Of a stretch of 64,000 nt of DNA, positions 13,001 to 25,000 are shown piece after piece; position 1 is the first letter of the stretch, and each line of letters starts with the position of its first letter. The notes under the pieces were generated by a model. That model ran no database searches. It was given only the letters and a program-made list of their open reading frames with translations, and was not told where the DNA came from. Origin of the DNA: Limnephilus marmoratus. Its lineage: Eukaryota > Arthropoda > Insecta > Trichoptera > Limnephilidae. Both the position numbers and the translations under genes were made by a program. Location: positions 35,181,571 through 35,245,570 of the forward strand of contig OU862927.1 of NCBI GenBank assembly GCA_917880885.1, given 5' to 3'.

Positions 13001-16000
13001 GTTGGCATGTTGTGGGTTTTTGTAGTCAACAATTAAAGCAAAGGAAAAACACTTTGCATCCATTACATACAACGACACAACCATTTTTTTTGGTTAGGTT
13101 CGGTGGCACTTGCTTTGGATGCTTATTTTTTTAATAATTGGATAGATAGCGATAGGCTCGTCAATAAAAAAATCTACAACGGGACAACAGAAACGTTTAA
13201 GGATGAAAGTACAAACTATTAAATATTCCAGATAAAATGCACGGATAGATTTTTTCAGAGAATACGGGGGGCTAAATGAATGATTAAAGTTCGGGTTTTG
13301 GGGTTCGGGTCCCACCATTGTATGTTGGATTACTTTCTTACAGGTGGGGTGTTCGGCTCCACTAGTTTGTCCCAAGGAAATAAGTGCAGCACACTGAAAA
13401 TTGTCACAAACTCTCTGACCAAATAATACAAGACACAGTCACATAATCTACACAGATTTAAAGAAAGTTATAAGAATGGGAAGAAACAAACTTTTTGCAG
13501 TGCCACAAATTGGAGCCCAAAATAAAACATTATTGACGATAGAAAATGCAATCTCGACTCGAGATCGCAAATTCCAGATCTCGCAAGATTCGAAATTACA
13601 ATCTCGCGAGATCTCTGAATTTTCGGGATCTCGTTAATTAAAAGAAAATATTATTTGAAAGAAAGCCAAAACCTTTATTCTTTAATATTAGTTACTAAAT
13701 AATTAACAGTTATCCCCTATTCAATGATTTTGTGTCAATTTTTTGGATTGACATCATATGGACGAGTAAACCTTTTGTAGACCCGGATGTGGTTTTGAGA
13801 ACAGCTTTACATAACTTGCATTGAGCAATCAAATTATTAACTGCTTTCTTGAAGTATCTCTTTAATGAAGGATTATTTTTCGACATTTTAAGGTATTAAC
13901 AACGTAAGAATCCAAAAATTATGTTTATTTTACTCACATAAACAATAAAAAATGCATAATTTAAGAAAAGTAATGACCATAACCGCACAACTAAAACAAA
14001 CAGATGGCTGCTTGCACGCACGCAAGTATTTCTTTCTTACTCACTCGACACAGTTTTATATTATCTGTCCCGCTCGTCATACGTCTCTAATATTCGTAAA
14101 AGGATAGTTTTCTTTCTTCGATCGACACTCCCGCCTAACCGTCAGCCAGTCAGCGCACCACTCGCGCCCCGAGTAGACGTATGTAGCGTCGCTGACTACT
14201 GCCGCCCAATCCCGTCGATCTCGAACGTCATATTATGCTTCGGGATTGATCCGGAAAAATGTCACGAGATCGAGATCCCGCGAGATCGGGATTGCACTCC
14301 CTAATTGACGGTCTGCAGTTATGAATATAGTTTCAATTTTTTTAATTCCATATTTTTGAAGCAATATGCAACCACAACTAGAGTTTTTTTTATATAAAAT
14401 ACTTCTCACACTCATAAACATAAAAAAAAAACATATCGTTACAGCCTGTGCTCCACAATATGGAGGCGTCTACTAATATCTAATACGGGAATTCCAAAAA
14501 CTGAAAAAATCGAACTAATATCTACGAGAACCAAAGTGTTGACGAATATCTACAGCACTGGCAGAGGTTGGATTTGCAATTATGTATAGCATATTGGAAT
14601 AACGTAATATTGCATATGCAGTTTAAAAAACTTAATTTATGTTAGTATGTATGTAAAAATCCCTAATATCGGACTATTGGACACATTTAGCTGATTAGTC
14701 CAACCTACGTTCTGTAGATATTAGTTCAACCTACGCTCTGTAGATATTAGTCAACACTGGGACCGTCATAGATATTCGTCCGACCTTAGCTCTGTAGATA
14801 TTAGTCAACACTCTGAAGTTCGTAGATATTTATTTATTTTTTTATTTTATTTATTAATCTTAAGTTAGCTCACATCTTTGTGTGTTATGCATATTAGTTC
14901 AACATATGAGCTGTAGATACTCGTCCGACATACAGGCTGTAGATATTAGTATCTGGAGTCCACAATATTGGTGTATGCACTTAGTGAGTTTTATTTCTAA
15001 CCACTCGAGCAATCCAATATACAAATTCCGAGATTTCTGAGTGTTTGATTGGGAAATTTCCCTCCCTCATTAAAAAAAATCCTACCTCTGAATTTTTATA
15101 TGGATACACATAAACTGCTTATAATGTTAGAGAGCCATTGAATGCGCCAATATTTTAACCATTTGTCCCATATTTTTAGCATTCATAAAAAAATTATTAA
15201 AAAATCGAGTAGCCAAAAAATATATATATAGTTTTACGACATTTGTTAACTTTAATCTTACAGTTTGTCAAATAAGAGTAGAAAATATATGAGGGCGCCA
15301 CTGTTGATCAAATGGCAATACTAAGCACATAACTCATGGTGTTAAAGTAAAGCTGAGTAACCTACATTATAATAAAAAAATTAAAAAGGCATAATAGTGG
15401 AAAAAATATTTTTTCATTGCAGTATAGATACCCGCCGATCTCAAAATTTGAATTGCATATAGGTATGTTATTATTCCACCTTTGCAATTTTGTGTTAACA
15501 TAATGAAGAATAACTGTAATGTAATAAAATATAAAGCACAGTTTAGAAATTACTCACATTTATTTAATACTAGATAAAGTACCTAGCGTTGCCCGGGCTT
15601 TAGATCATGTCTCTAATTTTAGATCTGAATAAAACTCACCATTAGTGATTCTTCCTTTCTATCTATTCAAATTTGTGTTAAATTAAATTAAAGCAAATTG
15701 CTTTATAAATCACCTTTTAATCAAATTTATGTCATGAAGAAAAAATGTTTTTTAAAATGTGGTTTACTGTGTTCTATACATTCAGTGTCATTGCACTTCA
15801 AAAAAATATTTGACAGTTAAATTGGTGTTGTCAGTCCACAAATTTAGTAGTTCCAGTTTTTATATTTTCTACTCTTATTTGACAGACTATAACTCTCGTT
15901 AATGTTTAATTTCTCTTTGATCTGAAAAATCAGGTTATTGTTTAGTGAGCATTATCTTCGAGTTGAAGTCTAAATATATTTCAGTGAAATTAATGTTTGC

Positions 16001-19000
16001 ACGCGCGTACCCCTGAGTGTAATAAAAGTAGCGTCAAATACCTAAATAAATTAGGGTACATGTCATGTTCCTTACAGAAATCATAGAAAAAAAATTGTTG
16101 TGAAATTAGTCACGTTTTTTCTTTTTTGTTTTAGGTTAGTTTTCTTGGGGTTAGATATGGTTCTTAATGTTTTATTTAAGTTCGTACCCCTTGGTGTCGC
16201 TGGTGATGTTCTTGAGGAAGGCCTGGACGTCGGGATTGTCGGCCTTGTCGCCAAAGTACTTCTGCAGATCGGCGATGGTCTTGTGGTGGGTCAGTACATT
16301 GCCCTTGCCGCCCGCCAGATCGTTCATGTAGTTACGGGCCTGCATGATTACCTCCGACAGTTGGAGCTAGAAGAAAAAAGGATCATTTCATTAGTCTCAA
16401 TACATGCTGTTAAAGTACAGTTGAAAACTAGGTATTGGAGAACAGGAATCTAATGACTATTTAACAGTTTGCTCCTACGTGCCCCTATTCATGAAAGTTC
16501 CTGGCTAAAGTAAAAAAAAATAATAATACACTAGCTGACCCGGCCACGCGTTGCTCTGGCTAATTAAACAAAACGCCATCTACTGGATGGTTATCCAACC
16601 TTTATAACCACCACCATCTTTGAGTTCATCGCGAAGAGACAGACAGACAGACGCTGCGGAGGACTTTAATTTATAATACATAGAGATGGTGCGAAAGATT
16701 ATAATAATGTGCATGAAATGCTTGAGGTAACTAACGTATTTAAGTTGATAAGGATTAATACTGTATCGGTCTAAATAACTTTCCAATTACCGTATTGTAC
16801 GTGACCATTTTTTTGACAGAATGGGTTTGGTAAGCTCTCCGTAAAAGATAGATATCGCGAGCAGACAGACAGACGACGCGGAGGACTTAAATTTATAATA
16901 TGTAGAGATGTAGAGAAGGGAAGATAGTAAGCTATCCATAAAAGATAGATATATGCCATCGCGGACTTTTTTGTAGATCTATAGGAATATCCCAAAAGAG
17001 GAATATCCCACCATGCATTGCTTTGTTATATTTCAAAGGGATTAGGCAGTGTTTTCGATGAAAGCTACCAAGCGGCTTGACTTTTTCCGACGATTCTAAC
17101 AATTATCGTTATTTTTCAACCTATTTACATATAACCTTAACAAATTATATACTTAAACTTTCCCCACGAATCACTCTATCTATTGGTGAAAACCGCATGA
17201 AAATCAGTTCAGTAGTTTTTGAGTTTATCGCGAACAAACAGACGACGCAGAGGACTTTAATTTATAAAATGTAGAGAAGATTGGACCACTGGGCTGGTAC
17301 AGGTTTCCTGGTGTGGTTTGTTTTTTAAAAAGTCTGTAGTGCTATTCCGAGATTGAAGCAATTTTGCAGACTTTTGAACCTTCCAAACGGGAGGAAGGTC
17401 ACTGTCTAGATAATATTTTGAAAAACCACCCCTTAACCCTTTGAACACCAGCATATCCTTAAAGATTTGTTTAAAAAAATCATTTCTCTGAATATAACTA
17501 GCTATTCTTGAGAAAATACATAATATGGTGAATTATATACTGTTTTTACAAATACATAAAATAAAACTGCACTTTACGAAAATAACTTGATCAAAATTGG
17601 ATGGAATGTAAATAGAATGGAACGAAAATAGAATGGAATGAAAATAGAATGAAATGAAAATAGAATGGAATAAAAATAGAAGAAAATATACCTATGGCAC
17701 ACCAAGAATTAAAGCAAATATTTAATTCTTGATGAAATTTTACACACTTGACGTTCAAAATAAGAAGAAAATTACCGTCTACAACTGATTTCTAAAAACT
17801 TTGTTTAAAATCAGACAATGTCGGCGACTTCGGCTATTTATCAAAAATACTTATTTTGTTGCTTATAAATACTTATTTTTGTTGATCTGCACGTCCTGTG
17901 TAACTCTGGTTCAATGAACTCAAATTTGCTTTGAATTTAAATGCCTTTCAAAATTGGAACTGTTTGCGTAAAGAATTCAGACAATGAAAAAGTAACATTA
18001 TATTTTCAAGCGAAAATTATTTTAATGGTCGTTTTCAAAATTGGAACTGATTTGTCAAGAATTTGTAAAACTGTGTCTACGATAAAAATCTTATAATGAC
18101 CATTTATTAAAAAAAATCTAAGTTTATACATAGTTTTATAGATATAAAGAGAATTGGTAGATATCTACGCATGATTTTTAATTCTTAGGTCAGGAAATAG
18201 TAAAAGATAATTGGGAATCAACATATTCAAATAGTACTGCACAACTAAAAAAAAAATATTTTACGAGTGACCCAAGATAATTATTAATTGATAATAATTC
18301 CTTCTCATCCAATGTGGCCCGCGGAAGTCAAACGGTTGGACACCAGTTTAACAAATGGTTCATTTTAATGTTGATATAAATCATAAATGCAATGAAGTAG
18401 GACTCACCAGAAGCTGCGGCCTGCCAAGCGCTGTCACTTTGATGGCCATGATGCCGGTGCCAAAAGTGGCTCCTGAAAATATCATCAATATTTAGTGATA
18501 AGTCAAAAACAGCAGAAGTTGTTTATTCTTTCACAAGAGAACTACATATACAATAATCATTATATATTATAATAAAACGAATTAAAAACTTTATTCCGCT
18601 TAATTTTATTTGACAGTATCCGGTTTCAGCTCGTTGGAGCTATCATCAGACTGCTAACGAGCTGAAACCGGATACTGTCAAATAAAATTAAGCGGAATAA
18701 AGTTTTTAATTCGTTTTATTATAATATATTATAATGGAATTCCACCATGAACTATCACTATCAAAAATAGAAATATTAACAATAATCATTGTTAAAGGTG
18801 TTAGAAAACAATGAGGAAAGTGGGAAAAGGATAGATAAGGTTTGTTTGGGATATTGTATCATGTTGCGCTACCTCCTCCCCTCGTAAGGCAACGTTTCGG
18901 ACGCCTTACAGTGCTCATCATCAAGAAAATAATATATACTGACATGGTAGTTACTTGACTCACAAATTTTTTTATTAAATTAAAAATATATATTCCCAGG

Positions 19001-22000
19001 TTACGAATAACCCGACAATATTTGAAAATCTCCTACTACCACCACAGTAAGCGGAAAATGTTGCTTATGTCGTAATGGAGGACTTAGCCAGTCGAGGAAT
19101 CGAACATGCGACGCCTGGGTGGGATCCAAACACGATGTTAACTCAGCCACTGACCCGTTATGACTTTTTATAATGATCCACCTGATGATTATGTAACTTA
19201 TATTTTGAATGAAAACGACAATCAACTTTGAATTAATGAATTATAGTGATTTATTTTTGGGGTGTTACGTCGTGTTGCACTACCTCCTTCTTCAGCCAAC
19301 GTTTCGTACAGCTTTACAATGACCAGAATCATCAGGGCAGAAATGCTTTTGTGTGTTAAAATACACAAAAATTCCAATTATATTTAGAGACAATGAGGCT
19401 AAACTCAACAATTCTTAGTGTCCGGTAATAGAGAACTCCAGTCCAATTTTTAATTTTTTTTTTAATGAATTGCCTTTTAACTTAAATAACTGCATTTTTA
19501 TTTTTGTTTTTATAGTCTGTTTTATTAGATAAAATAATTGTCAAAGTTTTAATTTCTCAAGATCCCCCAAAAACCACCGTATGTATGGTGAATCGTGTGA
19601 CATCATCACTCCTGAAAAGTTACTATAGGATCGGGCAATCAGCTGATCAACTGCCGCCATTTTGAATTTCGTTGTTCGAAGTATTCTCCCCAGAAGTAGC
19701 ATTACTATTTTTTGTGCAGTAGTTTTTGAATATTTTCAATAATAGAGATAAACTAATAAGAGATAACTTTATTTTTTAAACATTATTTAGGCCTAAGTTA
19801 TAACCAAAGCTAAGTGCTGCTAATTCACGACGTGAAGCAAGAGTTTTTCGTGGCAAAGCTTTCAAATTGAGCCCGGTTTCGTCTGCATTGTAGACGTTTT
19901 CGAGAGTATACACGCGCGGGTCGGGCGGGCATAGTAGTTCGGATAAGCGGTCGTTCGGATGATCGACGTTCGGATAATCGACGCTCCACTGTATATTCAG
20001 AATCAACGTTTATTGGTCTATATGAACATACATTTTTTTTAGCCATAATATTTTTCACTGGAGTTCCTTATTGACGGCTGGCTACACCAAAACTAAACAC
20101 ATTTTTTTTTTAAATTATACTGTAATAACAGCTCTTACAAAATTGGACCTGAAAACATGGTATCAATAAACACTTTACCACTAACGATTACACATCTGCC
20201 TGATGATGGATACTGTAATGTTGTCCGAAACGTTGGCTAAAGAAGAACGTAAAAATAAATCATTATAATACTTTTGGCCTTATACCGTGACGATTCACAA
20301 TTACGTTACCGTTACGGTTAAAAAATGCAATAAATATACTTTCTTTATCGCTTATAATGTGGCAGCTCTTTCTTACGCATTAAATATTGGTGAGGCAAAA
20401 GATGAGACACAAAATACGTCTGACTGTTTTCTCCATAATACTACTTTTTTTTGGAGGAAACAGATGCATCTTATTACAGCTCGGCCACGGCGACAGGGAT
20501 TGCTCATCATTTTCTTTATACGTTTGAGGGAGAGGTACGATGATTGTATATTTGATTTGAAGGGGTACAGACATGCGTTCACTGTTTGTCTCGTTTTCGA
20601 CTGTTGTTATTTAGAGTAAGAAAGAGCTGCACCATTACATGTTTAAGAACAAAAGCAAAATCATCAGCCATTGACATTTGACATTTTTGAAATTTTGGAA
20701 TTCACTCACACTTCAATATTATCCTTGTAACTATATTCCTTACTTTCAAAATTATCGTCAAGGCTAGTAGTATTGTAGGGGTCTACGGAGACGTCACGGT
20801 ACGGTGTATGAGAGAGATGCAGCAAAATGAATACTTTTTTTCCATTGGAGGAAACAGACCTACGTACATTGTGTATCTCATGTTTTGAAAGAGCTGCACT
20901 TGTGATAAAGGATGTTTGTTGCCTTTTTTGCCGTCACGGTACCATAATCGTGAATCATCACGGTAATAATAAAAGCGCTCTATAATAGGTCGTAGGTATA
21001 ACGAATATACGAGGGCTGTCTGTAAAATAAGGTCTCCAAGGTGCTGCGTTTGCGAGGAATGATTTTAAGCGCAATCCTGCAACACTGGCGTGTAGCCTGG
21101 TTTCCCCTTGCCAAATCTGTGACGCTAAGTCTCGGCGTGGCAGCCGTTCGCGATGGAGCTTCCACTCGCTGCACCCGCTAGGTGTGAGTTACGCTCTGTA
21201 ATTCGTTTTTAAACTTTGCTTGGGCGAATCTGAATTACGTCACTGGGATTGTTCCTTTGTCGCTGGTGTCATGTAGTGTATCCGGGTCTCGTCCCGAATC
21301 ACAATTGAATCCAAGAATTCTTCGCCATCAATGTCGTAGCACTCAAGGAATTCGCGGGCTGCTTCAACCCGTTGTTGTTTGTGATCTTCGTTGAGCATGT
21401 TGGGACCCACCCTGGGCAGACTTTGTGATCTTCCAAATGTTCTCCCAAAATCTTGTCAATAGTGGTCTTACTGACATCAGGAATCATATCACAGAGCTCC
21501 CGAACCGTCACCCGTCGATCTGCAATCATTGTTTTTTTCCACTTTGGCAATTTTTTGTCTGAAACCGATGGCCGTCTGGCACGCTTCTAAATTCTCTGCA
21601 CCATTTGCGCACGTTTTCGCACTCATACACTGTTTTCCGTACACTTCAAGTAGCTGAGAATGAATTTCTACTTTCTACGGGGGTTTTCTTCTTTGCACAA
21701 AAAAACTAATTATAGAACGTAATTCACACCTGGCGGGTGCGGCGAGCGGAAGCTCCATCGCGAACGGCTGCCACGCTGAATAGAAGTGAGTCGTTCGCGA
21801 ACGAGTCGGCTCAGTGAACCGGATTTTCATACTGATCCGTAAGATCCGGTTCCCAAAGAACGATCTTCACGGTTCGCGGATCTTCGCGAACGAGTGAGCC
21901 GGTGAGCCAACTGACCCGCCAGATCCGGTGAGCCGACTAAGCAACTGACCCGTGAGATCCGAAAACCCGACTGACCCGTGGGAGCCGAGAGCAGTGTATC

Positions 22001-25000
22001 GTTCAACGGATCTTGCGGCTCGCGGGTCACTACTGATGTACTGATGCGGATTGCTCGTTCGTTCGTTCGTTCATAGCCACTCTAGTCAGCGACGCAGAAA
22101 GGTAAAATATGAAAGTAAGGTAACGGTTTACAGTTCAGTTCACTATGACACTTTTCTACGCGGTGGCGTACCTTTGCTGGTCAGTGTGCGTGCGCCGTGC
22201 TTGTACTACCGAAATACAATGAATATAATAATAATATCGGAATTCAAGCGTGTTTGCGTGCATAAAACGTCAGTCGTGACATCAGCGCTCCGGCCACATT
22301 ATCCTTTGCTGGGTAGTGTGCGCTAAATACAAAGGATTTAATTTTTTCATTCAGGGATACAAGAATCCGATTAAAAAGGGAACCCCAAAATATTGGGGTT
22401 CCCTTTTTAATAAAGTGTGGAGGGCCGAGGGAGGGGACGGGGGAGATGGACCAATTCAGTCGTTCATTCGAGCCGGTTCACTGACCCGGATCTTTTCATT
22501 GAACGAGACCCAGTGAACCGGCTCGCTCAACTGAGACGCTTTGCCCGCCTCTAACGCTGAAACTAAGGGTCGCAGAGAGTGCAGTGTGGTGGGAATTTGG
22601 TGTAGGGAAACCAGGCTACACGTCAGTGTTGCCAGATCTCGCGTAAAATTTGTTCCTCGCGACCGCAGCACCTTGGAGACCTTGTTTTACGGACAGCTCT
22701 GATAGTTTTGGTTCCATTTATTTATTGTAATATTTGGGAGAAGGAATTGTGAATGGGCACTAAGAGTTGTTACTTGTACTTATATATACTGCTCCAATTG
22801 CATAATAACGGGTCTAATTGATAATATCTTCCACATAAGCTAATGTTGACTTTATTCAATGATGACACGAACTATTAGATATTATGTTCTAACCAGCCTT
22901 GTGTGCAAGGGATTTGTCAATGTGTCGGTCGGCAACTGATTTCTTGCACAAGCAGGACATAAGATATTTGAGGACATCAGTTAGACCAGGATATTTGAGG
23001 GCATTTTCGTGACAGGAGCGGAATTAGAAGGAATGGTGAGGGTTGCCATACATGGAACAGAAAAATCGGCGGTTATTTAAAAATTATCGGTACAGACTGA
23101 ACCCAATGCAAAAATATTGATATTGACCGCCTAAACTTCTAGATCAGGGATTTAACAGGATTTAATTCTCATCTTTTATATATTTAGTTAGGGATCAACG
23201 ATGCAGTAATTTTTGGTTATTTTTTTAATCGGTCGCTAGACACTGCAACGCTGTTCGAAACGTTGGCTAAAAAAAAGGAATGCAACACGGCATAATACAC
23301 CAAAAATTAGTCACGATAAAAACATGGGTTATAGATTCATCAGTTTCCAGACACTTGACATTTTATACTAAATGTCAAGTGTCTGGAAACAAAAATAAAA
23401 ATAAATTATTTAAAAAATGGGGGGAGAGGGTAGCCCAGCAAAAATTTTAATTTTTCACATTTAGGTTTTGGATTTTGTGCGGAAGGGGACTCCATATACT
23501 TTGTTTTTTCAATACTTCAGGGGGGTTGGTAAGGATGGGGGAAAGAAATGAAGAAATAAGAGTGGAAGGCTTAGTAAGTAAATACCTTTTTTATGTAAAT
23601 ACCTCACAAGAGTCTCAGCTGCTCCCAGTCTGGAGCCAGTGAGACTATGGCATTCCCAATTGGGGTATGCTGTGAGGTTGAAAGTAGTGGGGAGAGGAAG
23701 GAGATGGGGTGGAGGAAGGTGAGGAAGTAGCTGGCTATCCAGATCTGGTCACCAAATATGGCTAAAGCTATTTAAAGCAATGTTTCAATTCTGAATGGTA
23801 GTCTTACACCAGGGCGATACTGAGAGTATATTTCGCTCTGAAACTTGCCGCAAATGTACTACATATTATTTTTAATGATTTAATTGTGAAATAACACAAA
23901 TTAATCAAATAAAATTTATTTGTGCGCGCTGGGATTCGATCCCGCGACCTTTGGATTGAGAGTCAAGAGCCTCACCCTTAGACCATGGAGGCAGTCAATG
24001 ATAAATGCTTTTATTGATCAAAAAAATTAGCATTTTCCTGATTTTTCATTCACAACGCACAAATTTGCTAAAGTTATTAACCATGAATTATTATAGAAAG
24101 ATGCTAATTTTAAAAATAAACCTCATTTTATTAGTCTGCCGTAAATTGGGCACGTACACTAAATAAATACATTAAAATTTTAATTCTTCTTGTGTGCAGA
24201 ATTCACACAGTCTCGTGTGTGAATGTACGCAACGGATTGGCGTGCCGAGCATGACTTCATAGGCATTCAGTTGCCGTGCAGAATTTTCTCTAGATTTCAG
24301 ATCAAAATTTACCTAGATTTCAGAATGAGTTTGTATGAGGTACTTACTTAACTCTTAAGTACTGAATTCTTCCAGAATATTAATTTATACCCTACGGAGG
24401 GGGCATTCACTTTGACATTCTATAAAATGTCAAAGTTTACAGAAATTTCCACTGAATATTTTGAAATTTATGCAGATTGGCTTGAGAATTTTAACTGCAA
24501 ATCTGAAATTTGAAAATTTCCCTAGATTTTGAGCTTTTTCTTTTCCCAATTTTTTTTTCCCTAGATATTGGGAAATTTCCCTAGACACCGAATGGACGAG
24601 ATGCTCGCCGCTCTAATGTAGGTGGATTCTGCGTTTTATGCCTTAACGCATGTTAGATGCTTTCAATATCTCCCTGGTGAATTCCCGCCATTTATAAACG
24701 TTTGAATTATTCCGTCATTTTTAGTGACCAGATATGAATACTTAGCTAAAATATTTACCAAATTGGGGATACCATAGTCCCACTGGCTCTGAGCAGTTGG
24801 GACTCTTGTTCGAAACTAACATAACTAGCGATGCTTTAATTTGGCTTCTGAATATCTAACCTATTAACATTAAATCAATTGACAGACACTTGTTAATTTT
24901 TGAAATGATGTTGTGATACAATATGAATGAAAATGTCAACAAATTCATTTAAGGCCATGTGATGTGATGTGGAAGATATACATATTACATGATTTGACTA

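Larger units (their letters stand above)
9783..16187 (-). other. PRODH intron of 6.4 kb filled with DNA-transposon relics
   Basis: No host exon is seen inside. Recognised contents are a TTAA-flanked MITE (10793-11505), element B (11586-12210), a MITE at 12471-12778, a hAT copy with 8-bp duplication (13540-14303), a subterminal-repeat element (14462-14960), and a TIR element (15257-15892). The remainder is unique AT-rich DNA. Confidence 0.75.
21012..22700 (-). mobile_element. mariner-like element with long TIRs and a nested insertion
   Basis: Left GAGGGCTGTCTGTAAAATAA then GGTCTCCAAGGTGCTGCG recurs inverted at 22663-22700. The similarity extends inward about 110 bases to GTGTAGCCTGGTTTCCC. 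A second inverted pair (GGCGTGGCAGCCGTTCGCGA, 21138 and 21759) brackets the transposase remnant. The stretch 21785-22530 is a separate insertion with CAGTGAACCGG ends. Confidence 0.75.

Noticed and set aside
16100..16453. 117-codon plus-strand frame
   Set aside because: It is the antisense shadow of PRODH exon 5, whose minus frame has homology position, splice sites and matching phase.
22393..22420. Rho-independent terminator
   Set aside because: Hairpin plus T-like run looks right, but bacterial terminators have no role in this nuclear intron.
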